A DNA stretch of 64,000 nt, from the NCBI RefSeq assembly GCF_040115645.1, contig NC_089544.1, forward strand, positions 6,758,001 through 6,822,000, in the 5' to 3' direction. Of the stretch, positions 1 to 8,311 are shown piece by piece (position 1 is the first letter of the stretch; each line of letters starts with the position of its first letter). The notes under the pieces were generated by a model. The model searched no databases and was not told where the DNA came from. It worked only from the letters and a program-made list of their open reading frames with translations. This DNA is from Euwallacea fornicatus (Eukaryota > Arthropoda > Insecta > Coleoptera > Curculionidae). The translations under genes were made by a program, and so were the position numbers.

Positions 1-500
1 TATTACTCTAAAAATCCTCTCTAATGTCAAGATCATTTTAGTTTTTACCGATTAATACATAAAAGGAATTGTCTACAATACGCCTCCAACAACTCCACAG
101 GATATGAAAACACGTATAAGAGACGCGTTTGAAACTATTACTCCGCAAATGTTGTCCAGAATTAGCGGTGGTTTTGAAAAAAGAATTTGTAAGTGTTTGG
201 AAATGGACGGTCGACATTTCGAACATCTGTAATAAATATTTTGTTTCCGTTTTATGTTATACTTGATATGTGATTTAGAACTTTGAACTAAAAGACGCCA
301 AATGGCGCAAGGAGCCATTATTTAGTGCATTCTGCAAAAACGCGAAGACTTAGCTATGAACATCCTAGTACCATTCGATGGGTATTTAAAAACTACATAT
401 CCTGGTAAGTTAAAAAATATGGCATTGCATTTAAATTAATCCAGTTATAGCCACTTAAAGTCCTCATTTGAATAGTTTTAATTTTTGCACACCCTGTATA
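1..500 (+). mobile_element. 3' part of a decayed DUF4817-type DDE DNA transposon
   Basis: The stretch carries the tail of a transposase reading frame (stop at 230-232), about 255 bp of non-coding DNA, and ends near 488-500 in CACACCCTGTATA. Variants of this end motif recur in this window at 781-791, 10075-10085 and, inverted, at 10865. A transposase tail followed by such a terminus fits the 3' end of a terminal-inverted-repeat element. The 5' part lies outside the window, so neither total length nor target-site duplication can be checked. The family assignment rests on remembered protein features, not on a search. Confidence 0.5.
56..232 (+). pseudogene. DDE transposase C-terminal fragment (DUF4817-type family)
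   Basis: Read on the + strand from 56, the frame gives a run containing VYNTPPTTPQDMKTRIRDAF, then ITPQMLSRI, and ending in DGRHFEHL before TAA at 230-232. A proline/threonine-rich link, a helix with RIRDAFETI, and a C-terminal GGHFEHL-like end are the usual close of the IS630/mariner-like transposases that start with a DUF4817 helix-turn-helix in insects. Upstream the frame closes at TAA 53-55, and the expected WGYLK-like stretch is not readable, so a frameshift or stop is present. A related tail occurs at 9060-9230. It is a relic, and too short to contain any catalytic residue. Confidence 0.55.
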
Positions 501-723
501 AGCTGGCAAGTTTTTCATGATTAGGGTATAAAGTATGATCCATTATTACACTACATTGTAAATTACGCTTACATAACTTAAATACTGCTTAAGTGGTTAA
601 AACATGAAAATTAGGCCAAATTTTTACAAAATTTAAATTATTTCAAAAACCGTAAGTGCTAGGTATTGTAAACCTTATTAAAACACACATTTATTTTGAT
701 CGTAGAATCCAAAAATGCAACAA

Positions 724-791
724 TATACAAGGGGTTCCATTAAAAAAAACACAACTTTGATACTTTTAGCACTTTTGGGACACCCTGTATA
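724..791. mobile_element. Short MITE-like repeat with TATACA..GGG ends
   Basis: A 68-bp stretch starts TATACAAGGGGTTCC and ends GGGACACCCTGTATA, so its two 15-bp ends are imperfect inverted repeats. The interior has an A-run and no coding potential. A further ACCCTGTATATA motif stands at 905-916. These ends match the terminus at 488-500, so this is likely a non-autonomous derivative of the same broad class, or part of a longer interspersed repeat covering about 680-916. Confidence 0.45.
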
Positions 792-925
792 ATATGAAAA
801 TAATTTTAAAAAGTAGCCATAATAGATCCCCATATAACCCAAAAGAAAAATTTTTAGAAAACCTCGTATTTTGGCCACAATATTCCGAGCCGTATAGCGT
901 GAATAACCCTGTATATATAAATATA

Positions 926-1283
926 TGTCGGAGATTTATTAGTTCTTAAGTTTTAAATGTAAAATTTGAGTTAGCAATAAGGCTGAAGAGCAGGTTGACA
1001 GGTTTATCGTGGAGATAAAGCACTGTCGAACGAGGTCACTATTACCGACCCAATTAAGGGCCATGTGTGCAGTTTCGGTCCGTGGGAAAACCAGGACCAA
1101 CAGGTACCATCCCTTAAGTCAAGAGGACCACGGGAAATGGGAACTGTGAGGAAGGCAGTAATTGAAAAGAAGGGAAAGGTTGCGGTCGAGTAGTGGTGAA
1201 TTCGTTAGCCTTGCCTTACTATCAATTTGCTTAATAAAACAATCAAAATTATCAATGATGGAGAATATTCCTAATGCTACCCC

Positions 1284-1287
<4 letters not shown>
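926..1287 (+). mobile_element. Probable solo LTR (362 bp)
   Basis: The segment starts TGTCGGAGA and ends ACCCCGACA, that is TG..CA ends inside a short inverted repeat (TGTCGG/CCGACA). It is flanked on both sides by TATA, a possible 4-bp target duplication, although the flanks are low-complexity AT so this is weak evidence. It is clearly richer in G and C than its surroundings and has an AATAAA-type signal near 1232, as expected inside an LTR. No internal coding region adjoins it, hence solo. Strand is inferred from the AATAAA. Alternative: an unrelated repeat that happens to have these ends. Confidence 0.5.

Positions 1288-1316
<29 letters not shown>
1287..1316. repeat. (AT)15 microsatellite
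   Basis: A perfect AT dinucleotide tract of 30 bp begins at the last base of the probable solo LTR. The LTR insertion may have landed in a pre-existing AT tract, since the left flank (911-925) is also TA-rich. Confidence 0.9.
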
Positions 1317-1319
<3 letters not shown>

Positions 1320-1679
1320 GATTAGACAAAAGATCGGATGAAATGCACATGACCATAAAATAACTTAGATGGTCCTAGAAGTTATGTAACTCATGAAAAC
1401 GAGAATTAAGTTTAGGACTTAAAAAAATTTTCAACTATATGGACCCATTTTTCGACATTTCTCTACAACGACAGACAAAATTGATACGATGAGACCTGTT
1501 TCAACCGATTTAGAACCAGTAAAAACTTTCATTAAAGATAATTTTTTCTCGTAAAATGAAAAATAAGAAAATTTCTCTTCTTGGCAATTTCATACAGGGC
1601 CATATTGTACGTTTGCGCAAGAGTCTTTCTTTCCCTACAGACACAAGATTTTCAAGTTTGAGGAAGTGAAGGAGGTGTA
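1317..1679. other. Non-coding AT-rich stretch
   Basis: No open frame with recognisable protein, RNA gene or clear repeat boundary is seen. It is either upstream intron of the SLC6 gene or unclassified repeat-derived DNA. Confidence 0.5.
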
Positions 1680-1833
1680 TATAGAGTGTTTGAAATATTT
1701 GTTATACATGACAATTAAAAAACTATTTTTCCATCGAAAGATATCCTTTTCAATATCAAAGCTGATGTAATTTGACGTTAAGAAAAAAAAGCAAAATTTT
1801 TTTAGGGTGAACTTTTCAGTAGGACACTCTATA
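1680..1833. mobile_element. Small MITE-like element with TATAGAGTGT ends
   Basis: TATAGAGTGT at 1680-1689 is matched by its exact reverse complement ACACTCTATA at 1824-1833, giving a 154-bp unit with 10-bp terminal inverted repeats and a non-coding A/T-rich interior. TA dinucleotides at the ends could be part of the ends or a target duplication. The ends resemble, but are not the same as, the TATACAGGGTG class elsewhere in the window. Confidence 0.45.
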
Positions 1834-2139
1834 TTTATACATACTTGTACAAAAATTTGAACCAGTACTTCTTTATTTTAAGGTACAGATTTAATTAAAA
1901 TCGTTTTCCCTTCTTGAAATGGGGTGAAAATGTCATAATTTCTATCTGAGAAAACGTCATATGCGACTGTTTTTTAAACCGTTTTCAAGAGAATTCAGGA
2001 CACGTGATTGAACCAGATTGACAAAATTGTTGCCAACTGCCATCGATATGTGATTTTCAACCATATTTGAAAAAAACTTAAATAACTAGCTAAAAAATTG
2101 GAGTATTATCAAAATTCCTTGATATCCCTCCTTTTCTAG
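1834..2139. other. Probable intron sequence upstream of the first visible SLC6 exon
   Basis: No coding similarity is visible. The stretch ends in a pyrimidine-rich tract and TTTTCTAG, the splice acceptor of the exon at 2140. Its donor must lie upstream of the window or be unrecognised, because no earlier SLC6 exon could be found in 1-2139. Confidence 0.55.
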
Positions 2140-2410
2140 AATTGATGTTTTAAAAGAGTCAGTAGACATAGCTGATGGCATAGGAGCCCCAGATTGGCAA
2201 TTAACATTATGTTTGTTAGCGTCTTGGATCGTGACATTTTCTATATGTGCAAGAGGTGTTCATAGTTCCGGTAAAGCATCATACTTCCTGGCTATATTTC
2301 CATATGTAGTATTATTTGCTTTACTGATTAGAGCTGTAACATTGGAGGGATCTGGCAATGGAATATTATACTTTATTACACCTGACTGGGCCAAATTACT
2401 TGATGCCAAG
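2140..2410 (+). CDS. SLC6 exon a: TM4, TM5 and start of extracellular loop 3
   Basis: The acceptor is TTTTCTAG (2137-2139) and the donor AAG|GTGAAT at 2411. After one base finishing the previous codon, the exon reads from IDVLKESVDIADG through TM4 (LTLCLLASWIVTFSICA), the ARGVHSSGKASYF link, TM5 (FLAIFPYVVLFALLIRAVTL) and the loop LEGSGNGILYFITPDW. It ends in phase 0. Confidence 0.85.
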
Positions 2411-5400
2411 GTGAATAATTAAATCTTCAATTTACAAACAGTTTTAAATTCTTCTAACAATGTAGTGTGTTAGTTTTATAGTTAGATATTATTTATTATT
2501 TCAACAACTTCGAAAAAGAATGAACTACGTAAGTAGAATAAAATTTTTCTTTGCTCTATAAGTGAACAATACAGCAATAATTGTAATATTTTAGGTGTGG
2601 TACAACGCCATGACTCAATGCTTCTTTTCACTAAATATAGGCTTCGGATCCGTCTCAATGTATGCTTCCTATAATGGCTTCAGGCATAATGTATACAGGT
2701 CAGTGAAGACAAAATAACAATTTTAATTAACTAAGGCATTAAATACGCAATAACAAGATTTGGTATACGTGCAGTAAAAAGGTCGTGACAGATGGCGTTG
2801 CTGCGTTAACTTCTTGCAGGGCCAACGTATTTGTAGTTGAAATTGTAGATATCTACCTACGTTTAATTGGCTGTTTTTTAGTGGGTGAAACCCCACACAG
2901 GCTAATTGCATGGGCACCAGTATCGTCTTCCGCCAAAATTTTTTATCCTCGGGGTCGCGTTCCCTCCTCAAAAAAAAAAACGTTTCATTGGCTCAAAATG
3001 AACTAAACTGACGGGATTTAATAGGATCGAATCCAGTCTTAAAAGTTCTCAGTTTAATTAAACGCAGAGCTCAAATGATTCAAGTCGTAATAGGTTTTAA
3101 TCGTCTTCCCATATGCTTTTTAAATACACTGACTTTCAAAAAAACCGCAACACCAAGAAGAACACATCGTACACGTTTGAAATTCTGACATTACGTTGGG
3201 TCGGGTAATAGTTAAAAACGATCAAAATATCAAAAGAAAATTATTGTGAATAAGTGAAAAAATGTAATAATAATTTAAATATGAGTGGTATCTCCTCTTA
3301 AATTAATACATTCCTGTAAGCGACGTGGCATGCTTAAAATTAAATTGTCAATATCTTCCTGTGGTATTGTATCCCAGGCAATCTGCACCTGCTCGCGGAG
3401 TTCATCTATGGTCTCTGGAGGGCGAGCTAAACGTTGAAGTCTCCGACCCATTATATCCCATACATGCTCTATTGGGGACAAATCTGGAGACCGAGCTGGC
3501 CAAGGCAAAGTATCTAAATTTTCAACTTCCAAATACCTCAAAGTATCGTTGGCTACATGTGGTCGCGCATTATCCTGTTGAAATATGCTTCCAGGATGGT
3601 CGTGCATGTATGATACAAAAACCGGTTCTAAGAAACTATTAATGTACCTCTGAGCATTTAATCTATCATAAATGAAAACAAAAGGAGACCGACTACCATA
3701 CTGGATGGTACCCCAAATCATGACACCTGGTGTTAAACCAGAATGACGCCTTTCCAAAAAGTCCAAATTTAATCGCTCTCCTCTGCCCCTTCTAACACGT
3801 AACCGTCCATCAGATCGCCATAAACAAAATCGGCTCTCACCACTGAACATGATTCTTCTCCACTCATCCACCTATTACACTCTCAGACGACACCACTCTA
3901 TTCGGGCTACACTGTGGTTTCGTGATAATGAATGCTGACGCATAGGACGATATGAATTTAGTCCAAAACTTCGAATTCTGCGATACATCGTACTAAGGGA
4001 GACCCTTCGATTTAGGGTGGCTACCCAGTTAGCACCAAGAGACGGAATTGTTTCAAACGGGGCGCCTGTCGCTGAACGACGAAGTCTCTGGTCTTCGCGT
4101 TGGTTCGTCATTTTTGGACGGCCACTACCACGATGACGATTTACTGACCCTTCGTTAGACCAATCTCTCCAAGCTCTTAGCACTGTTGATGCGTTTCGAT
4201 CCAATCTACGTGCAATTTTGCGGAAAGGTAAACCTGCCTCATGCATACCAACAATTCTTCCTCTTTCAAAGGGAGTTAACTGCTGATAAACTGCATTTTG
4301 GCGTACACGAGGCATTTTGCACTACCACACATTCAATATAGTACTAACAATAATACCTTTATCGTTATCCGCCTGTAAAAAAATTTGCAAAAAGAACGAT
4401 CGGCGCAGATAAAAAAGTAAAGAAAAACTTCATATCGCATTAAAATACGAACTTGAAATTTTTATAATTTTTTTCTCTTTACCAGTCTAAAATAATACCA
4501 AAATTTCAAATACATACAATGCGTTCTTCTTGGTGTTGCGGTTTTTTTGAAAGTCAGTGTATAATACATTTTCCTCTCTGTTCTTTGAGTAAAAATATTT
4601 ATTGTTCTTAGGGATGCAATGGTAGTAACAACTTTAGATACGGGTACGTCATTACTTGCTGGGACAATCATTTTCGGTATCTTAGGAAACTTGGCGAGTA
4701 AAATGAAAGTAGACGTATCAGAAGTGATAAAGTCAGGAGGTACTGGTTTAGCATTTATATCATACCCTGAGGCTATTGCGAGATTTGAAGCAGTTCCGTG
4801 GGTAAGTAAAACCGGGTCTTACTTGATCATTACCGGATTTTACTAGATTTTGAAAATCTGAAATTTTAATATTATCTTTTTTCAGCTTTTTTCAATTCTC
4901 TTTTTTGTAATGCTCTTCGTTTTGGGGGTCGGAAGCTTAGTCGCTTTACAGGCTTGTGCCTTTACGGTTATTATGGACTTTTTTCCAAAATTAAAAACTT
5001 GGCACGTATCACTGGCAACAGCCATAGGAGGGTTTATTATAGGATTGGTATACGTAACCCCAGTAAGTAGATTATTTTATGTTAAACTACAGCTTGGATA
5101 TTCCACAAATTTTTAACAATTTTTTTTTGTTTTTAGGGTGGACAATGGATATTTACAATGGCAGATTTTTACGGAGGGACATTTATCTTTTATGTTATGA
5201 ATATCTTCGAGGTTATATCTGTTATATGGTGGTATGGTGAGTCACAAGAAAAACGTGTAAAATATTTCTACAAAATGTTTACAAAATACCTGCATAAATT
5301 CTTCCAAATATTTACGTATTACAGCGATACTTGTTTAATTTTAAAATCTTAAAAATATGCTTCTAAATTATTGGAAAATATGTTCCAATTGATTCAAGTT

Positions 5401-7118
5401 TCTCGAGTAAAACTGATATAACTACGATCCACCCCATAAACAGCCATTATTTAATAAAAATTGCATAAATTCATTATAAAATTCACATTAGACTTAATGA
5501 CGGTTAATGATTTTATAAAATATACATAGATGTTCTTGATACGTTTATTATATTGGCTCAATAATTGTGAATTATGACCGAACAAGGTGTATTCCATATG
5601 GAAACTTGGATCAAAAGTGATTTAGTAGACCATATTACGTAGATGAGCTTTAAGATGGCGATAAAATGCCTACGTGATAACTCATTAGTGAATCAGTGAG
5701 TTGATTTAAACCTTACAAATATTTCAGATAATGTAACATCACTTGTTACTTGTTTTTCTCAATAACGAGCAACCGTTTTTTCCTTAAATATAAATTTGTA
5801 TTTTTGTGATGTTCCATAAATGATCGATTTTTGAATTCCATTATTGTATAAACACTTTACACGTATAGCATCAGATGTATTTAGATTCTCTGCAAGTTCA
5901 CAATATGAAATAAAAAATTAGCTTCCTCCATATCGAGTGTCCCAACTAAAATTTGCATCACGTAAAATCTCCGATTTCGTTCTAATTCGTTCTAATATAT
6001 TCATTTTAATTTGAAGAAAACCAAATTTTATTTTGATTTCGAAATAATTTCTACATCCTACAAGCACTCAAAGACCTCCCCTTCAAAACCTTTAAATAGT
6101 AGGAGGGGACGAGTTACACGTCATTTTGAAGGTGCTTCCATTTTCTATGTAACCATGTTTTTTTTTTCATGTTTGATCTATTCATATTTTACAAATATTT
6201 TAGCATTTTACAAAATTGGGACGAAATAGGATGGTTCATGAGGTGCAAATTTTAATTGGAGCATCCTATAAGTAGTTTTTGCTTTAAAAGATGCGTGGAC
6301 AAACATAAAGGAATCCGGTCTGAGTGTGCTTTTTAAAAAGTCTTGTCTGTATCTCAAATGAATTTGTCCCATATTTTTGCCGCACACTGTACAAAAACAC
6401 ATATACACATTCAGGATGTTGCTAAATATCACGCATATACAAAAAGAAGTAATTTTTTTAGCTTATTTCATGACTAAAAGTTCATGTAAATATAAATTGG
6501 CAAATGTTTCGTTATTCATCTATAAGGTGTTCAAAATTGATACATTTTTAAATTTTTATATTTCCAGTTTTAACTTTTAAGAGGTAGTTCCAATTAAACT
6601 TTCAAAATTTAAAAAAATAGGATTTATTTATAGCATTTGCGTTTACCTATACAGTTATGTAATAAATAATTGTTTACCCATAATAAACTTAATTTTCAGG
6701 GGCGAATTACAGAATTTTTTTCTTGATAACCGACGCAGATATAAAAACTTCAAGAGATCAAAAAGTTTCTAAACAAAATAAAAAATAATTTTATGTTTAA
6801 AAATTTACTAACAGTGTATCGCGATAAATTTTAAGCGGAGAAAACGGGACATGACCCCTGAAAGAATAACACTCTGTAGGTTGTCAAAACCATTTGGCAC
6901 ATCCAATTATACAAGTTTTACGACGTAAACTTCACCCCAATTTTTCATTAAATATTTTAAAAATTGCGAGAGCTACAAAAAAACTGAAAAATATGGGAAA
7001 TTTGAACACTGTACATAGGTAACCAATAATTTGCGAATTTATGTTTATATTTTTTTAGTCATTAAGTAAGCTAAAAATTATTTTCTTCTTTATATACATG
7101 GTATTTGCGAACATCCTC

Positions 7119-7158
<40 letters not shown>

Positions 7159-7829
7159 TATAATAAAACACTGTTTAATTAGTCCTTCACTATTTTAAGC
7201 TTATTTAACTAAAAAATATGATTATCATTCGTGTTGTAGTTATTTGTATTTGATATTTTAGGTTTAGAAAATATCTGCCAAGACATTGAATTCATGACAA
7301 AACGAAAACCAGGTTTCTACTGGAGGTTTTGCTGGTGCATCATCATACCTGTTGTACTCATTTTCGTCCTTTCATATTTTTTGATTAACTATGAACCTTT
7401 GCAATACGAGAACAAGGAATACCCAAGCAACATCATAGGTATACTCACTGAAGGTTATAGAATAATTACATCTGCGACTATATTAAATTAATTTCAGCTT
7501 GGGGTTGGGCTTTACTGGGGTTTGGAGTAATTCAGCCTTTGCTATGGTTTTTGGTTGATTTCTATCGAAGAACCAGGCATTTAGGCTCTGCAAAACAGGT
7601 GATTTTGATAATGCTCATTTCGATAAAATAGTTCTTTAATCGTTAATATCTTAATCGTCTTTATGTGGTTTAGGCAGTGATTAAAATGTTCAAACACACG
7701 GATTGGGGTCCCAAAGATCTAAAGCTAAACTGCAAGTGGCATGAATTTAAAATGCTACAAAACGCAGACCGAGTACTCAAACTTAGGGGGAGAATTGCTG
7801 ACAAGTTATTCATACTCATTGGAAAGTAG
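2140..7829 (+). CDS. SLC6 sodium-dependent amino acid transporter, C-terminal two thirds (8 exons)
   Basis: The join 2140-2410, 2595-2698, 4612-4801, 4886-5062, 5137-5236, 7262-7438, 7498-7598, 7674-7829 is 1276 nt and encodes 424 residues plus a TAG stop; the first base completes a codon from an exon outside the window. All introns are GT-AG and all phases agree. SLC6 proteins are 12-TM, LeuT-fold, sodium-coupled plasma-membrane transporters. The visible part runs from TM4 to the C-terminus, with hallmarks GVHSSGKASYF, RAVTLEGS, CFFSLNIGFG, SYNGFRHNVYR, SGGTGLAFISYPEAIARF and FFPKLKTW. In TM8 the residues are GS rather than the DS of monoamine carriers. These fit the insect nutrient amino acid transporter (NAAT/NAT) branch, which takes up neutral, often essential, amino acids in gut. 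Substrate is inference. No disabling lesion is seen, so the gene looks functional. Intron 2 carries a Tc1 copy. Confidence 0.88.
2595..2698 (+). CDS. SLC6 exon b: TM6 with the unwound substrate-site segment
   Basis: The acceptor is TTTTAG and the donor ACAG|GTCAGT. The exon encodes VWYNAMTQCFFSLNIGFGSV followed by the SYNGFRHNVYR signature. In SLC6 proteins the FFSL-x3-G stretch is the unwound middle of TM6 that lines the substrate and sodium sites. It ends in phase 2 (AG, completed by G at 4612 to Arg). Confidence 0.87.
2699..3126. other. Intron 2, part before the Tc1 insertion
   Basis: The first part of the intron contains a more GC-rich stretch (about 2785-3000) that looks unlike the surrounding AT-rich DNA and may be an old interspersed repeat, but no ends, poly-A tail or coding similarity could be recognised. 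Confidence 0.45.
3127..3163 (+). repeat. Tc1 left terminal inverted repeat
   Basis: This 37-bp end is identical to the reverse complement of 4523-4559. It is preceded by TA at 3125-3126. Confidence 0.95.
3275..4315 (-). pseudogene. Tc1-family DD34E transposase, two stop codons and a lost catalytic Asp
   Basis: One frame runs from ATG at 4315 to the stop at 3275, about 346 codons, the usual Tc1 length. The N-terminal part (146 residues) has a paired-type helix-turn-helix (LTPFERGRIVGMHEAGLPFR, RKIARRLDRNASTVLR), the GRPK linker and a second HTH-like region (RVSLSTMYRRIRSFGL). TAA and TAG follow each other at 3877-3872 in the same frame. The C-terminal part (198 residues) has the DDE domain: QQDNARPH holds the second Asp, SPDLSPIEHVW holds the Glu, and exactly 34 residues lie between them (DD34E). 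The first Asp, normally in an SDES motif, is Gly here (MFSGESRF). So the copy is dead twice over. Confidence 0.92.
4523..4559 (-). repeat. Tc1 right terminal inverted repeat
   Basis: This 37-bp end mirrors 3127-3163 without a mismatch. It is followed by TA at 4560-4561. Confidence 0.95.
4612..4801 (+). CDS. SLC6 exon c: TM7 and extracellular loop 4
   Basis: The acceptor TTCTTAG lies only about 50 bp downstream of the right end of the Tc1 insertion; the donor is TGG|GTAAGT. The exon encodes DAMVVTTLDTGTSLLAG, TM7 (AGTIIFGILGNLA) and loop-4 SGGTGLAFISYPEAIARF, all standard for SLC6. It ends in phase 0. Confidence 0.88.
4886..5062 (+). CDS. SLC6 exon d: TM8 and TM9
   Basis: The acceptor is TTTTTTCAG and the donor CCA|GTAAGT. 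Its 59 codons give TM8 (LFSILFFVMLFVLGVGSLVA), the DFFPKLKTWH cytosolic link and TM9 (LATAIGGFIIGLVYVTP). The GVGS in TM8 occupies the sodium-2 site region. It ends in phase 0. Confidence 0.88.
5137..5236 (+). CDS. SLC6 exon e: TM10
   Basis: The acceptor is TTTTTAG and the donor ATG|GTGAGT. It encodes GGQWIFTMADFYGGTFIFY and on to VISVIWWYG. The GGQW-x-F-x-MD-like start with an aromatic TM10 is typical of invertebrate SLC6 carriers. It ends in phase 1; the split Gly codon is completed by GT at 7262. Confidence 0.86.
5237..7261. other. Intron 5 of the SLC6 gene (2.0 kb), no gene
   Basis: The intron is strongly AT-rich and has no recognisable coding sequence. A 7-bp inverted repeat (TAGGATG at 6227-6233, CATCCTA at 6262-6268) and fragments resembling interspersed repeat ends (CGCACACTGTAC near 6380) suggest old transposon pieces between about 6220 and 6430, but no element could be delimited. 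An AAT microsatellite stands at 7121-7158. Confidence 0.6.
7121..7158. repeat. (TAA)n microsatellite
   Basis: About 12.7 perfect TAA/AAT units sit inside intron 5, roughly 100 bp before exon f. Confidence 0.92.
7262..7438 (+). CDS. SLC6 exon f: TM11
   Basis: The acceptor is ATTTTAG and the donor ATAG|GTATAC. The exon encodes GLENICQDIEFMTKRKPGFY, the conserved W-R-x-C-W start of TM11 and the hydrophobic IIIPVVLIFVLSYFLI, then a loop YEPLQYENKEYPSN. It ends in phase 1. Confidence 0.86.
7498..7598 (+). CDS. SLC6 exon g: TM12
   Basis: The acceptor is AATTTCAG after a 59-bp intron and the donor CAG|GTGATT. It encodes AWGWALLGFGVIQPLLWFLV (TM12) followed by the basic cytosolic DFYRRTRHLGSAKQ. 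It ends in phase 0. Confidence 0.85.
7674..7829 (+). CDS. SLC6 exon h: cytosolic C-terminal tail and stop
   Basis: The acceptor is GGTTTAG. It encodes 51 residues including FKHTDWGPKDLKLNCKWHEF and ends LFILIGK before TAG at 7827-7829. The hydrophilic tail containing W-G-P is usual for this branch. Confidence 0.82.
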   Translation, partial: AVIKMFKHTDWGPKDLKLNCKWHEFKMLQNADRVLKLRGRIADKLFILIGK

Positions 7830-8311
7830 AGGGAAAAGTCTAAAGTTTTCACTGTTATATTGAAAATTTATAATCAAATTGTTGTATTTTTAGTTCCTAT
7901 TATAAAAGGTTTCATTTCAATTAACTTGTTTTATTTTTACCGTTAGTTCCTTCATTTTATGCATGTGATCGTGGTTATTAAACAGATCTCATAGAGTGCC
8001 ACCCATATTCACGATATCTCTTTCTTTTCGCACAACATATGTATTTCCTCCAAAATCTATATTTTTTTCAAAATTTCAATGAAATGAACGAAAACTAATA
8101 CAATGTTGGATAAGATTAAACTTCATGTTTATAGTGATAAGGATGGGACTCATGTGCTTTTTGTTCGTTCAAATCTTCCCTCTCCTAGATTTGTCACTAG
8201 AGCCCTTTAACATCATATCTCCTCATTATGTTAACATGAATTAATTTGAATTATTGTACTGATGGTGTCCATTAACGTCATCGATGGTCCCATATCAGTT
8301 TGTTCAGGAGC
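7830..8311. other. 3' flank of the SLC6 gene
   Basis: It presumably contains the 3' UTR up to about 8000. The remainder shows no coding or repeat signature that I can name. Confidence 0.5.
7977..7982 (+). promoter_or_regulatory. Candidate polyadenylation signal of the SLC6 gene
   Basis: ATTAAA lies 148 bp after the stop codon, the best poly-A hexamer in the first 200 bp of 3' flank. No canonical AATAAA is seen closer. The assignment is positional only. Confidence 0.35.

Larger units (their letters stand above)
3127..4559 (-). mobile_element. Full-length Tc1-type (DD34E) transposon, inactive
   Basis: The element is 1433 bp. Its ends are perfect 37-bp terminal inverted repeats (3127-3163 and 4523-4559, outermost bases CACTGACTTT); the similarity continues imperfectly about 30 bp further inward. 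TA stands on both sides (3125-3126 and 4560-4561), the Tc1/mariner target duplication. It sits in intron 2 of the SLC6 gene, in the opposite orientation, and encodes one transposase frame killed by stop codons. Tc1 elements move by cut and paste using their own transposase. The perfect ends imply a rather recent insertion, so this copy was probably moved by enzyme from another copy. Confidence 0.93.

Noticed and set aside
926..1287. LTR of the BEL/Pao relic at 11.7-14.8 kb
   Set aside because: No obvious sequence similarity to the candidate LTR at 11672-12139 or to the DNA around 14820-15480.
2723..3006. Overlapping frames on both strands in intron 2 (82 and 73 codons)
   Set aside because: No domain, located in the intron of a clear gene, and opposed on both strands. 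Probably a GC-richer repeat fragment.
3325..3642. 105-codon + strand frame
   Set aside because: It is a shadow of the minus-strand Tc1 transposase.
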